Below, one piece after another: positions 13,742-25,906 of a stretch of 64,000 bases of DNA. Position 1 is the first letter of the stretch; every line of letters begins with the position of its first letter. The position numbers and the translations under genes were made by a program. The notes under the pieces are model-generated. The model saw only the letters and a program-made list of their open reading frames with translations. It did not search any database and was not told the origin of the DNA. Where the stretch lies: NCBI GenBank assembly GCA_900073065.1, contig FJOG01000011.1, forward strand, positions 1,132,882 to 1,196,881. The letters run 5' to 3'. The DNA comes from Phialocephala subalpina. Taxonomy: Eukaryota; Ascomycota; Leotiomycetes; Helotiales; Mollisiaceae.

Positions 13742-14559
13742 AGGGTCGAATTGGCATTGAGGAAGAGCGGCAGATGACCAGACGAGTTGGCAGGATGTTG
13801 CAGGGACAATTCGATTCACGACACATCATCGATGAGCAGCAGCGGTCAAGGCCAAAGGTCAACGGTCAACACAAAGCGGGGTTTCGAGGCCTGGAGTGGC
13901 ATGATGCATCGCATCTATCATATTCTAGACAAAGAACATGCAATCAACGTCGTTGCTTACTTCACTAGCTCCGCGTATAGACGGAAGCACACGCCAAGCC
14001 ACCAGCGCAATGCGGCTTTCGCAGGCTATTGCCTGCACCAGCTCGTGATAGCTGCCGACCTCTCAGCAGTAAGTATTCCTCCGATCTCGCTATCACTGCA
14101 TACCATTGGACATCCCACTCAACCAATGATCTCGCTTTACCTTCCACCTCCTGTTCTATTGTATCTTTGAAGGTATTCCCCGCGGCGCGCCAATCACATA
14201 ATGTTGGACCTCGAGTTGAAGTCTCCACAAATATTGTGCATCTCAGTCTTTCTCTACTTTTTCTCATTGCAGATCTGTAGCACGAGATTCCGTTGTCGCT
14301 TTGCTCACTAGGTGTTTAAGTGACCCCTCTCTTATTTCTATCCTCGAATCCCCTCACCAGATACTTTCAGTGCAGTCACTGCTATTCTATTGCAAACCAG
14401 ACTGAGTCGTCTGAGGACACTGCTTTACTTCGTATTGCTATACTCGTTCATTTCTTGTATTAACTTAGCATCTGATGAGTTCGATATCTACTACAAGTGC
14501 TTCAATCTCAAATTACTGTCTTTCTTCAACAACATCAGACCTCATTCCAAACCACGAAA
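13742..14559. other. ARPC5 3' region and transporter promoter
   Basis: No supported gene. Short frames at 13787-14280 lack domains. The stretch 14290-14559 is rich in pyrimidines, compatible with promoter or 5' UTR of the following transporter. Confidence 0.5.
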
Positions 14560-16502
14560 ATGGGATTCACACGCGCCCCCGAGGACCGCCCTACTCCAAA
14601 AGAAGTCTACAATTATCGGATCTACCTCCTCACGTTCCTAGCATGTCTCGGCAGCTGGATGTTCGGATACAACAACGGCGTTATAGCAGGTGTTCTCGTC
14701 CTTCCAGCTTTCGTCCGTGATTTCAACCTCCCGGATTCGGGTACCTCCCAATACAACAATATCATTGAGAATATTGTGTCTTTGTTACAAATTGGAGGGT
14801 TGATAGGCGCAGTGTCGACCTTTCCTTGCATGAAATTCTTCGGGAGAAAGATTGCCCTGACTGTTGCCGCCGTGGTGTATTTACTTGGTGCTTTGTTGCA
14901 GGTACGTTCCCACCCAGCACATTTTGTAAAAGAAAGGTACTGACACCAAAACAGACATTCTCTAACGGCAACCTCGGAATGATGTACGCCGGCCGCTTCA
15001 TCACCGGTCTCGGTGCTGGCTCTGTGACTGTTACAGTCCCCCTGGTTCGCTTCTCACTGCAACACCATACCTCAACCAATTACACCTTCCTGCTAACGTC
15101 CCACCTCTAGTACATAGCCGAACTCTCACCACCCTCAATCCGCGGCTCCCTCGTCGGCATCTACGAAATCAACAACCAACTCTCCTCCCTAATGGGCTAC
15201 TGGTGCAACTACATAGTAAACGAATACATCCCCTCCACCGCCACCCGACAATGGCAAATCCCGCTCGCCATGCAAATCATTCCCTCCTCTCTCTTGATCC
15301 TCGCCTCCCTATTCATCCTCCCCGAATCCCCTCGCTTCCTGGTCAAAAAAGGAAAAGAAGCCCAGGCTAGGAAAGTCCTGTCTTTTGTGAGACATTTGAG
15401 TGAGGAACATGAGTATATCAATATGGAAATGGAGGAGATAGTTGAGGCTATTCAGAGACAAGATAATGACGCTCCGTTGCCGGGACATGAGAGGAGTAGA
15501 TGGGGGTTGTTTAGGGAGTTGGGGTGGAAGGGGAACTGGAATAGGGTGGTTATTGGGTTGTGTTTGATGTTTGGGCAGAATCTCACTGGTATCAACGGGA
15601 TGAACTTCTACACCCCTGAGATCTTCAAGTCAATCGGCTTCAGCGGGACAAAACTGGTTTTGTTGGCTTCGGGTATGTCCTTCTTCTCTTGGACTATTTT
15701 TGCATATTACTAACCATAATGACAGGAATGTACGCACTCGTCAAAACAGTAGCCACGATCCTCGCCCTCGTATTCTTTATCGACCGTGCCGGCAGACGAA
15801 AACTCCTCCTTGCCTCCTCGGTTGGCACCTCCCTCGCTTTATGGTATATCGGAGCGTTCGTCACCGCGAAACACATCGACATCACGAAAACCCAAGAGAG
15901 GAGTGTCGCTGGTTGGGTAGCCATCGTCTGTGTCTACATCTACGCCGTACGTCCCCTCTCCTCCCTTCCTCCCCCTTCCCAATCCCTTCACCGTCCCCAT
16001 CCTCTCTCCCGCAACAACAAGCCCTCCTAACACCCCACAGGCAGCATTCTCCCTCGCCTGGAACGGCGTAGTCTGGGTCTACTGCGCCGAAATCTTCCCC
16101 ACGCGAATAAAGGAACTAGCAGTCTGCCTAACAACCGGCGCCCAATGGACATCCCAATTCGCCATCGCTCGAGCCTCGCCTTCAATGTTAACATCCATGC
16201 ACGGCGGATTTTTCTTCTTCTTCGCAGCTTGTATAACCATCATGGGTGTAGGTGTTTATTTCTTTATTCCGGAGACGAAGGGGAGGACGTTAGAGAGGAT
16301 GGATGAGATTTTTGGGACGGCGTATGGGGATTTGGTGCATGTTGAGTTGAGGGATTATCGGAGGGAGAGGGGGATGAAAAATAATGGGGAAAAGCAAGTT
16401 GGTGAAAAGGCGGTTTTGGGGTCGGAAAGTAATGGACAGTCGGACGCGACTGATGGGATGGAGATTGTAGAGGCGAGAAGTGGACGTGACAATAAGGTAT
16501 AG
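14560..16502 (+). CDS. MFS sugar/quinate-type transporter
   Basis: Five exons: 14560-14901, 14955-15044, 15111-15672, 15726-15946, 16041-16502; all junctions keep frame. The ATG at 14560 (context ACGAAAATGG) is preferred over an in-frame ATG at 14497 because family members start shortly before the RPTPKEVYNYR motif. Sugar-porter signatures are present: GRKIALT after TM2-3, YAGRFITGLGAG, LSPPSIRGSLVGIYE, a PESPRFLVKKGK loop, DRAGRRKLLL after TM8, and PETKGRTLE after TM12. About 12 membrane segments are expected. The RPTP-x-EVYN start and WCNY..NEYIP segment resemble fungal quinate permeases, but the substrate cannot be set from sequence. It converges on the minus-strand transporter next door. 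Confidence 0.92.
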
Positions 16503-17046
16503 ATGAGCAAAAGGTGCGACTCCGGTGGCGAGTTGCTAAAGAATGGTAAAGGCGTCATGGTAGGGCAGAGGTAGGGCTCCATCACCTACGGGGAAATACT
16601 GACGTACCACAAAATTGGGAGTAACAGGTTCAAATTTAGCCAGCAAATTCGGATATCTCTAGATATCATCATAATATATCTTGATTTCAATGGCCTTTTA
16701 CAGCAATTTACGACAGCTCTTTACGTTGAGCTTTAATTTACACGATGTGCATCGCTTTAGCAAACTTTGTCCTTTGACTTAGAAGGCTAACTCGCTGAGT
16801 CAACGACTGAAACAGATCAAGATCAGTGTGTCCTCCAAGCATTAGAAATGTTTAGATAGCTAATCCTCACTGTCCTCAGCGAGAGCCTTGATTCTTGGAG
16901 CAGAAGATTACCTCGAAATGCACTCAATGAACTCATGTTCCCGCCGTCCAACCATAGTCAAGCAATGCCAAACTCCAGCAAAATGTAGCAGCCAGGTTCC
17001 CAAACTCCGCCCACGACGCAATCTATCAACCACCCTACTCATACAA
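16503..17046. other. Convergent intergenic
   Basis: Lies between the 3' ends of two convergent transporter genes. No gene seen. It is AT-rich around 16620-16760 and probably holds both polyadenylation regions. Confidence 0.55.
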
Positions 17047-18812
17047 TCATCTTCTCCGATGCCAGCGTCTTCCAAAATTTGCCGATCTCTCCTCATGATC
17101 CACCATCACGCCCTGGTTTCCATGAGACGAGCCTTTCCCGCCTCCACCTCTCGATACCGTTTCCCGAAGACTATACCCGTCAGGGTCCATTCTTGCATCG
17201 AAGTCTTCTCGTTCCAGATAAGCCAGCGGCCTCTTCGCTGAGATAGCATTTGGATCTGTGAACACGAAGATGTTACCGTTCTCTCTAAAGAGTCGGTCAA
17301 TGTCCTCAAGGGTGCGATCTGATGTCTCTGGGTAGAACAGATACACAATTGGAACGAAAGCAGCGTTGAAGACCGTCCAAATGATATAGAATTGCCAGCC
17401 CAGAGATTCGATACCAATTGGCGTTATTTCGACGACCATGAAGTTGAACTGCGAGAAGTTAGCTGGCGCCACTCCTGTGTGCGATGAGATGGAGAGAACT
17501 TACGATCCAATTTGCAGCTGTTCCTAAGGCCGCACCCTTGGTCCTCATGGAAAGAGAGTTGATCTCCGTCGGATACAACCATGGCACACCCTGCCAGCCA
17601 ATCCCGAAGAAGACATAATACAGGAAGAAGAAAGCGACAGAAGCGGACGCGACTTCTTTCTGATGAGCATACCCAGGCATCTCGGCGTATCGGATCAGGA
17701 CCGTGATAAAGACATAGCAGAATGCTTGGCCGGCAGCAGCATACATCATCAGATTCCTACGACCCCAGCGCTCGACGTTGGGAATGCCGATTAAGCTGAA
17801 GAAGAGATATGAGACGGAGTTGCATGCCGCTAACAGACGAGCTAGGCTGTTGGAAAGTCCTACAGACGAAATTAGAACAGTTGGGAGATAGTAAGAGGTG
17901 ACGTTGATTCCGGAGAGTTGTTGCATAATCTGGGTGCCCATTCCTAGTACAAGTCGACGGATCGTGGATGTCCCCGCTTGATCACCTGTTCGTCCTCGAA
18001 GCAAATCGCCCCAGGAAACGCCATGCTCTCTCTCGTATGTCACCGCGAATTGAATGTCTTTGACGTCTTGGGTGACAAGCTCGTCATTGACATCGCGGCC
18101 TTCGATATCTGCTAAGATCTGTCGTGCTTGAGCGACATCACCCTTTGCCATTAGCCAGCGCGGCGATTCTGGCAACCATGGTACTGTTGCAAAGAGAATG
18201 ACGATGAAGATGAGTTGGAAGGCGAGAGGGAACCTCCATGAGATCGGTCCGCCAACGAACGAGAAGCCATATGTCATCCAGTTGGATAAAGAGAACCCAG
18301 CAATGTTGAGAACCATCTCAATGACGACAAGCTTTCCTCTCCAGCTAGCTTTCGACGTTTCTGATTGCCATACTGGGGCTGTCGAAGTGTTAAGACCATT
18401 ACCGATGCCTGCAATGATCCGTCCTGCAATCATGACGGGCACGTTGAAAGCTGCGATTTGCATGATAGCTCCGACAGTCATGATAGTCGTTCCAAGCAGG
18501 ATAGTCTTCTTCCTGCCGAGGAGATCGCCAAGTACAACAGCCGCAATAGCCCCAAGGAAGCACCCGATGTCGTAAAGAGCCGTGACTGTTCCGACTAGAG
18601 CCGTCTTGCCGTTTAGATTGAGGGTATCGAGAAAATCTTGTGTAACGATGACACCACCTGATTGCTCATGTTAGCTTAAGCCAAACAGGAGGGGCATGGT
18701 TGCTCGAACCGAAGACACCCTGATCATATCCGAACAAAGTCATATCTGTTGCACAAGCCACAGTAACCCAGAAGGTCAACCATCCTCCCGTCAGACCGAA
18801 ATAAGGAGCCAT
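17047..18812 (-). CDS. MFS sugar transporter (lactose permease/STL1-like)
   Basis: Exons 18710-18812, 17504-18657 and 17047-17448 give 552 residues. Introns are GTTCGA...CAG and GTAAGT...CAG. The start MAPYFGLTGGWLTFWVT at 18812 is typical for this clade; longer in-frame upstream sequence is taken as 5' UTR. Motifs seen: FGYDQGVFGGVI in TM1, GDLLGRKKTIL, AGRIIAGIGNGLNT, LPESPRWLMAKG, QQLSGINVTSYYLP, ERWGRRNLM, PTEINSLSMRTKGAAL and PETSDRTLEDIDRLF. Twelve TM helices are expected in the plasma membrane. The C-terminal tail is Gly/Arg/His-rich. It likely imports a mono- or disaccharide by proton symport; the substrate is unknown. Upstream DNA is repeat-rich and gapped. Confidence 0.9.
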
Positions 18813-19294
18813 GTTGGATCCTTTTTGTTGCAAGAAAGTTAATTGAGGAAAGAGTGCATGTAAGGAATCATCTCCAGGATGAGGAATGAGTTGGTAACGC
18901 ATGGCTCCCAACTTTTCTTTATATCCCGACTCGATTTCCGTGGAGAACAAACATGCGTAGACAAAAGGGGATCGCAGTGTCTCGAGTTCGATATAGTGAC
19001 ATCAGATATGGGGCTGTCATTCAAGGTGTCCCTTCTTGAAATTTTCAGGCGACGTGGTGGACACGACGCGTTGGCCTCGAAACTCTCTTCGAGTACGAAG
19101 GACGCGATCACAGATGCCCGGACTACAGGGCATTGGGCTGATCTTTACAGGGTACGTCGTCTAGCGAGTGCTACCTTACTGCCACAGCGACGAAGGGCCT
19201 GAACCTAGTGAGAACTCAGCGATTGAGAGCCTGAAGATCTTCTTCTTCAGGGTACTTTAGCGATTGAAGCCCTGTAGTCCTGTGACTTTTGACC
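18813..19294. other. Upstream of transporter, no gene
   Basis: Promoter side of the minus transporter. It contains an 8-bp inverted repeat CCTGAAGA/TCTTCAGG near 19230-19252 next to the assembly gap. No coding support. Confidence 0.5.
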
Positions 19295-19728
19295 NNNNNN
19301 NNNNNNNNNNNNNNNNNNNNNNNNNNNNNNNNNNNNNNNNNNNNNNNNNNNNNNNNNNNNNNNNNNNNNNNNNNNNNNNNNNNNNNNNNNNNNNNNNNNN
19401 NNNNNNNNNNNNNNNNNNNNNNNNNNNNNNNNNNNNNNNNNNNNNNNNNNNNNNNNNNNNNNNNNNNNNNNNNNNNNNNNNNNNNNNNNNNNNNNNNNNN
19501 NNNNNNNNNNNNNNNNNNNNNNNNNNNNNNNNNNNNNNNNNNNNNNNNNNNNNNNNNNNNNNNNNNNNNNNNNNNNNNNNNNNNNNNNNNNNNNNNNNNN
19601 NNNNNNNNNNNNNNNNNNNNNNNNNNNNNNNNNNNNNNNNNNNNNNNNNNNNNNNNNNNNNNNNNNNNNNNNNNNNNNNNNNNNNNNNNNNNNNNNNNNN
19701 NNNNNNNNNNNNNNNNNNNNNNNNNNNN
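19295..19728. other. Assembly gap (434 N)
   Basis: Unresolved bases. Flanking sequence is low in coding signal and repeat-like, so a collapsed repeat is plausible. Frames spanning the Ns are artefacts. Confidence 0.99.
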
Positions 19729-20479
19729 GGGACCTTCGTGCCGGCAAGGCTGTCAGTGAGAGGTTCAGTGGCTGAATAGCTGAGTTTAGAGATGACGCTG
19801 TCAAGTTGTCAGCCTTGCAGGCGGGGTAGACCCTGCGTCGGGCGATTGTCGGCGGGAGAGCAGACGGACCGATAGTTCTATGCTGTTTCACGATATCGCG
19901 CATTCAGCCTCATCTGACTTTCACTCCCACAATCTCATCTTTATGACGTGCGGAGCCCCTCCAAGTAGAGGATCGGCGATGGGGAGTCCCAGTTGTCCCC
20001 AGAATGAGTATATCTGGAGAACATCTTTATGCCACGGTGTTTCACGGCTTCTGCTCGGAACGGAAATGGGGCGTTGGCGAGGGAGAGAGGAGACGATGGA
20101 CCGGTGATCAATGTATTGCAGGTCAGCTTTGTCACATCGATAGCATCTGGGTCGATGGATCGATGACAATGCCATGAAAAGCAGAACTGTTTCGTGAGTC
20201 ACGACAGTCCGTCGATTCTTGCGAAATATCAGTGAGATTTGCACGCTTGACTATCCCCAGACCAGTGGCTTGTCTCTTGGTTCGATCTTCTTCTTAAGTT
20301 GTTCCTTCCATCGGAGCCAGAGCGTTAGACCAGCGGAGTGTTTGCATTTCTCGTCGGTATTCGAGAAGCACGTTGAACGTTGGCCTTGACTCGTGCAAGA
20401 TACACTTTGCCGACGATGACGAAGTGGCAACGGCATCGGGTTGAAAGGGGTTCAAGACCGTTGTCATTCTTGTGAAGTG
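19729..20479. other. Non-coding accessory DNA
   Basis: No credible gene. Frames are short and overlapping on both strands, and none has a domain. Confidence 0.45.
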
Positions 20480-21075
20480 TCAGCAAGGCATCATCATAGA
20501 CTCAATCCGGTGTATCGGGCCGATCTAGCAATGCTCACCTTGCTTGATGTTTTCCTTCCACGACCGGCACCTGGTGCATCTGCAACCTTGTGCCTCGACA
20601 ACAATCTTTCGCGAAATAATTCGGCTTGAGCAATGCGTTGATAAGGCCGTTCAGAGATGTTGTTTAGGGTTTACTGTTGTATTCCCGTCACTGCGTCTCT
20701 CCTCGAATACTAGTTGGCAGCCACGCGGGTAAAATGTCGCTGAGACTGCAAATGGCCGTCGGCAGGGCACATCATTGCCTTGAGCTGGTCCAGCAATGCT
20801 CGCCTATAGGAGATATTTGCCTTCCATGGCATACACCTTGCCAACCTTGTGCCTCGAAAGGGGATATTTGTATTAGCCTAGGAAGACGTGTTAGCACGGA
20901 CGTGTAGAGCTGTCGATTGGACTTTACTATTGTGATCGTCTCTCTGGGTCCCTCGTCGAGTACCGTTCGGCAGCCGTGAAGATAGAAGGTTGTGTTGAGT
21001 TTGCAAAGGCGCGTCAGTGAGGTCGAAACACTCTCGACATCTCAATGCTCACCTCACTCGAACATCGGAATCTCC
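20480..21075. repeat. Degenerate tandem repeat, ~250-bp unit, about 2.5 copies
   Basis: The word CAATGCTC(A/G)CCT occurs near 20530, 20795 and 21042. A second marker, TTTACT(G/A)TTGT followed by GTC, CTC and then GGCAGCC, recurs near 20667 and 20920. The copies also share CTTCCA..GCA and CCTTGTGCCTCGA (near 20585 and 20850). Unit spacing is about 250-265 bp and copies differ by many transitions and small indels. No intact ORF spans the units. Confidence 0.55.
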
Positions 21076-23251
21076 AGCCCCGCACAGCAAGCCGTACTGG
21101 ACCGTGACACACGAGTCGAAAAATCGAACGCATGCAATTAACACAATCGTACTTATCTTGCTGGTATAGAGCTTGCACATATTGCACCGATCCACGGCCT
21201 GTCTCGGTTTCTGGCTATATCATCGCGTGGTGATCAGAGCGAAGTAACTTTCATTGACAGAGCTACCCACAGCAAGTGCAGAGGCTTAGGTAGCGATCAG
21301 TGCAAGCGAGAGGGACGTAAGAAGCAGAGGGAGTGACGATTAGTGTTTGCTACCGCTGGAAGTAAGATAGTGCGGCGTGATATGGCGGGCTTGCTGTGTG
21401 GGCTGTGGTAAAGAAAAGAGAAGCTGGTGGGAGCAGAAAAGAAGAAATGGATTGTGGTGAAGAAGAGAGAAAAGGAAAAGAAGAAATGGAGGGAAGAAAG
21501 GAACTTGTTGGGACACCAAATCCTAGTTTTCTGTCAATTGGGAAGGAGTTGTGGTGGAACAAGCAGGTGCGGCTGCTGTGAGGGAAGGCACGATGCGAAC
21601 GAGGAAGGGGCCAACGAGAGCGCGGCGACAAAACCCGCGACTTTGATTGAAATTCTATTCGGAACGAAGAGCTGATATCTGACGATATGAAGTCAAAGTG
21701 CATCACTGAAAATAAAGCTCATCTTGCTGCGGTGCATTCCAACATCGCGTCCGGCAAAGGGAATGACGTAGGGGTTGATGAAGTTACGATGCCAGCGAGG
21801 CAGCAGAGAAGAACTTCTTGATGAACGCTGCGGGGAGTCCCAAGTCAACCATAATCGGGGTCCATCGAAGTCCTTGCTCCATCGCAGCCGTGATATTCGG
21901 AAGAGCTTCGCGCTCGGAGAGGTCGGGCAAGCATTGCGCGGTTGCGTCACACGTTCATCAAGCTGAGCTCGTGGCCTTCTTACGCAGTTGGGCTGTTTCG
22001 TTGCTGTTGTCAGGAGAGTGTTCAGCACAACTCTGGGAGTGCCACTCCCGGCTTCAACTCAGGTGGTGAGAATAAATACCTTGTCGAACTCCGGGACTCC
22101 TTCCTCATCCGATGTCTTTAGGCATTTGACTGCCAATCTGTCCGACTGGGTCCCTTGGTCTTGTCTCTGACGCAGCGTCAATGATGAAGCTGTAGACCCT
22201 GCATTGCCGATCAACGACCTTCAAAACACAAGAGCAGAACATTGCTAGCTTCCCCTATCCTCTCGCTTGGCGGCTCGCTTCCTCAGACCTGCACTGATTG
22301 GTTTGTTGAGAAATCATCATCCAACTCATACAAAGGCTTCAGAGTCGTCCTGCATTGTTTTCTCATGCCACTATAGTACATACGGCTCCATTGAAGGCGA
22401 GGCTTACCCAGAATGAGATTGTCTGTGGTGCTCCGTCCAAGTGCCGCAAGTGTATTCCGAGAATTCGAACGGATATTGAAAACGACATCGAGAACCAATT
22501 TCTCACTTCTAGCCTTGAGATGAGGTGGCTGTTGCACAGATGGGTAATGGCCGCATGACCTTAGTCATTCTTACTTCTGAGTGAGAATAAAGCAAGATTG
22601 TGTGGCCTTGGGAGGAACATTGATTTAAGAATTACAGAACTCAAGTCCACCAATTCGATGTTCGTTGGTATCGTGGACGATAAAAACAAGAAAGGACTAT
22701 AACGATGTATAGATCGAGGTCACAACTTCATAGAATAGCGCGCCAGTAAGATTGGAGAAGCAAAGGCACGTTGATGTGAATAGCTGCCATGAATCCAGAA
22801 ACTTATTCTACGCCCGCGAGAAAGATGCAGCAAAGAGTGGCACAGTAGACATATGTTTCGTGGGCAGGCCGTTGATGTACAGCGAGTGGTTGTCAAGGGT
22901 TGTTAGTGAGAAAAGTCTGTAGTTGAAAGATCGTGGTAATATGGAAGCCGGGCGCTAAACCTAAAACAGAAGTGCTAAAGATCTAGCGCGATCCGCGCCC
23001 AAACTTGTCGTACTGGATCAACATCTTCAATCTACTTTTTGTGCTGTGCGACTGCTCTTACACTCATGCAACGCGTCACTTTGGTCCTTGCATACTACCT
23101 TGAGCTGATGGGTATCTTTCCAATCACTCTCTCATTACGGTTCACCGGCTAAACAATCTGCCAGTGCAACGAAGATACCACCCGGCCGACACGACCTTCA
23201 CTTGAGCACACCTTCCTCCTTTACAATATCTCGCCGTGGAACACGGTACAT
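21076..23251. other. Non-coding accessory DNA with polypurine tract
   Basis: No supported gene. From about 21412 to 21510 the plus strand is almost purely purine (AAGAAAAGAGAAG, GAAGAAGAGAGAAAAGG), a simple-sequence tract that creates long stop-poor frames on both strands. The remainder shows no domain or element structure. Confidence 0.45.
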
Positions 23252-24554
23252 ATGGCTATTTCGCTCGCAGGTGGCCTGGAGAGAGTCCCACGGACCCTGC
23301 ACTGGTTTGAGGCAGATCCAGCGATGCTTGATCGTGCGAGAATGCGATTCAGTGACTCTCCTACAGTATATCTCGAATCCTCAGGGAAAACGACTCGATC
23401 CGAGGCTCCAAACCCTATTAGCGATGAACAACGGCAGGGAGAAGAGCGATACTACTAAGCATAGCATGATCGTGGAGAGTCGCTCCCTCGTGGACAATTT
23501 CCTGTCCAAGTAAAAGAAGAGAAGACAAGAATATGGGGAGACAAGATTTCTAGTGAAGATGATCAAATACAGCCTACCTCAAAGTTACCTGCTCGGAAAC
23601 AGAAAGCATCGAAAGTCACCAAATCCACTTCAAAGACGAAGCGTAATCCACGACAGCGAACCATTGCCGAAGTGGAATCTCCTGAAGCTTTGGCAGAACC
23701 TCCTCCTATGGATAACGCAAAACAGGTACAGCCAGACCGGGTGACGCCACGCAAAAGCCCACGTCTACGGGAAAAGAGAACGATCGAGACTACTTCTCCG
23801 AATACCAACACGCAGGCTCGTAGGTCAAGCACAAAACGGAAAACTGCAAGCACCACAAAAGCCACGAGCTCTACAAAGCCTCAAGGTATCACGAAGCCTA
23901 CGAGAACTACCAGGGGAAAAGCGAAGAAAATGTGAGAGACTGAGAGGCTAATACTCTTGTGTTCGCAGATGTCGCTGCAAAGAGGTTATCACAGACTCGT
24001 GTCATCGAGATTGGGTAACGTCTCGTACGACCGAGCCATTAGAATTGAACTGCCTTCGTCTCCCATCGGAAGGCCAATGTCATTCATGTCTGCTTGTTCA
24101 CACAGCCAGGCCAGCGAGATTACATCGCCGAGCAGCGCTCGTGTGAAAAATGTAAGTCGTTCGTAAGTCCGGTCTTGGTACCTCCAAAGTTGCGGTGGAA
24201 CAAGCCCATTATCACGTACCAATTTTCCATCTGTATGTATTCCCATACAAATGTGTACATATTGTTCCCGTCGCATTATAGGAATGCGAGACGAGATTTT
24301 ATGAAAGATGGAGATATTTTCTTCAACCCAATTTACGCCATGCTAGCCGAGTGCCAAAATGCTTACATTACAATTGCTTCAGACATACACATACCGCCCG
24401 AGCTATATCACCCGAGAAGTGCAGTCTTGGCCGCCTGCTTTCTCGAAATGTAGCTTTAGCGGATGACCTAGCAGAGCTACTTGCGTCAACGTTCACAATG
24501 GAGGGATCGATGACGGCCCTCATTCTTGTTCCCTTCCATTCTTGCTTTCATTGA
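23252..24554 (+). CDS. Basic, disordered Cys-rich hypothetical protein
   Basis: A model of five exons keeps one frame: 23252-23365, 23465-23931, 23969-24014, 24106-24162, 24282-24554 (about 318 residues). The middle is Lys/Ser/Thr-rich with VTPRKSPRLREKR and TTRGKAKK, resembling nuclear disordered DNA-associated tails with proline-directed phosphorylation sites. The C-terminal part is Cys-rich: CRCKEVITDSCHRDW, RSCEKCKSFECE, then KCLHYNCF. The last junction (GTAAGT 24163 to TATAG 24281) is convincing. The 37-bp intron 23932-23968 is very short. Skipping intron 24015-24105 leaves a coding-looking Cys segment in a different phase, so a frameshift is an alternative. If intron 23366-23464 is wrong, the frame has TAA and TAG there. 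The start is uncertain. Function is unknown. Confidence 0.45.
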
Positions 24555-24692
24555 TACCAATGTCGTCGACCCCTGCCTGAATGTTTGCGTTGTCCTTAGC
24601 TTCTTGAACAATCCGGACAACACTCCACGTGGTTTGGAACAGAATCCACACAGGCTTATATTCTCCCAAAGAAAGAGCATACCTATCGTGAA

Positions 24693-25906
24693 TCATGCCG
24701 ATTTTTTACCCCAATGCAAAAACCTGGTTGGACACTGATACGAATGCTCATCCTCCATCGTCCATATACCAGACCATTTACCAGTACAGGTACAACGCAT
24801 CACAATATAACGTCCCCCTGCCCAGTTTCCCAGCTCCTCCAATGTATGTTCCTCTCCTATATGATCTATCAACGTCTCGAGCTTACCATACTTCGCGCAT
24901 CTGTGGCCCCGAGGATCGCATACCGGACAAGCATATGAGGGCTCGGAAAACCAATTCCCATGGCATTGCCACAAATATGATACTGCAATTGTCACTCGTT
25001 TAAGATCTTTCAGGTCGACGATGGGAATAGAGCTCAAGCCGTCAAACATGTCGCGCAAGCTGCAGCAGCTGCAGGAGATTTCCTTGCCGTCACTTGATTC
25101 TTCCATCAACATTTTGCCTCGACACAATTCCCAGCTAGAAAGTGGCCTGGCACTTTTTTTGTCCTCGGTTATGTCTCTTCGAGTAGGCGTGAGATATGCG
25201 TCGCTGGTCTCTTGAGGTGAAACTCGCACAACACAATCTTGCTTGACCTCATTACGCCTAGGCCGTACAGCAGTATAGCCAGGAGAACGGGACACTTTCT
25301 TCTCGGCAGCACTTTCTCTGGCAACAGCACGACCTCGAGAACTCGATTCGTTATTCTTAGCAACCGCGTAGCCTGGGCGAGGTCGAGACGAGGACAGTCC
25401 AGAATTGACAGGCCCCCTCGCTTGCACCATTCGTTGATATTGCTCCCCCAACGCTCTCAAAGTACCTGTCCTCGCTCCCTCTGAATCTGTCACCAACCCC
25501 GGTATCGATGGCAGTACCACGGCTCCTCCATTAATCAAGGTGATGATTATATGCTGCAACCTAATCACATATTGTGACAACTCTGCTCGTGCTTGCCCTG
25601 TCTCTTCACCAACAAGTTCCTTTCATCCCTTTCGCCAAAAAAAGGAGGGGGAAGGGACATACCATCACCGATAGCGAATTTCTGCCCTAGCCTCGCGAAG
25701 TGAAGATTATACTCCTCTTGGATAGTGGTCGAGCCGAGAGATAGAGAGCGCTCCAGATCCATTTCCCCATCCTGGTCCTTCTGTTTCTTCAGGAAACTGA
25801 GACGTCGTTTATGTCTCTTATTGCGCCATGAGCGATAGAGTGTCAAGGAGCCATTAAATGCAGATACAATGCCTGCTATCGCGGCTACGATCTCGAGACC
25901 GGACAT
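24693..25906 (-). CDS. Fungal N-terminal-motif protein with Cys/His finger, intact copy
   Basis: Exons 25663-25906 and 24693-25597 (intron GTATGT...ACAG) give 382 residues. The start MSGLEIVAAIAGIVSAFNGS at 25906 is a short amphipathic/hydrophobic helix of the kind that opens many fungal accessory and STAND-like proteins; that relation is inferred. A charged segment follows (WRNKRHKRR), then a helix QARAELSQYVIRLQHIIITL and a long Arg/Ser-rich disordered region (about 130-230). Near residue 300 is YACPVCDPRG followed by C and H..EEH, a possible zinc-binding C2H2-like finger, then a further Cys-rich tail. Two decayed relatives lie just upstream at 26863-28062, so this is the surviving copy of a local triplication. 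Function is unknown. Confidence 0.7.

Noticed and set aside
19247..19903. Long frames across the N run
   Set aside because: They exist only because the Ns contain no stops.
21350..21706. 118-codon minus frame rich in Ser/Phe/Leu
   Set aside because: It is the complement of a polypurine tract; composition explains its openness.
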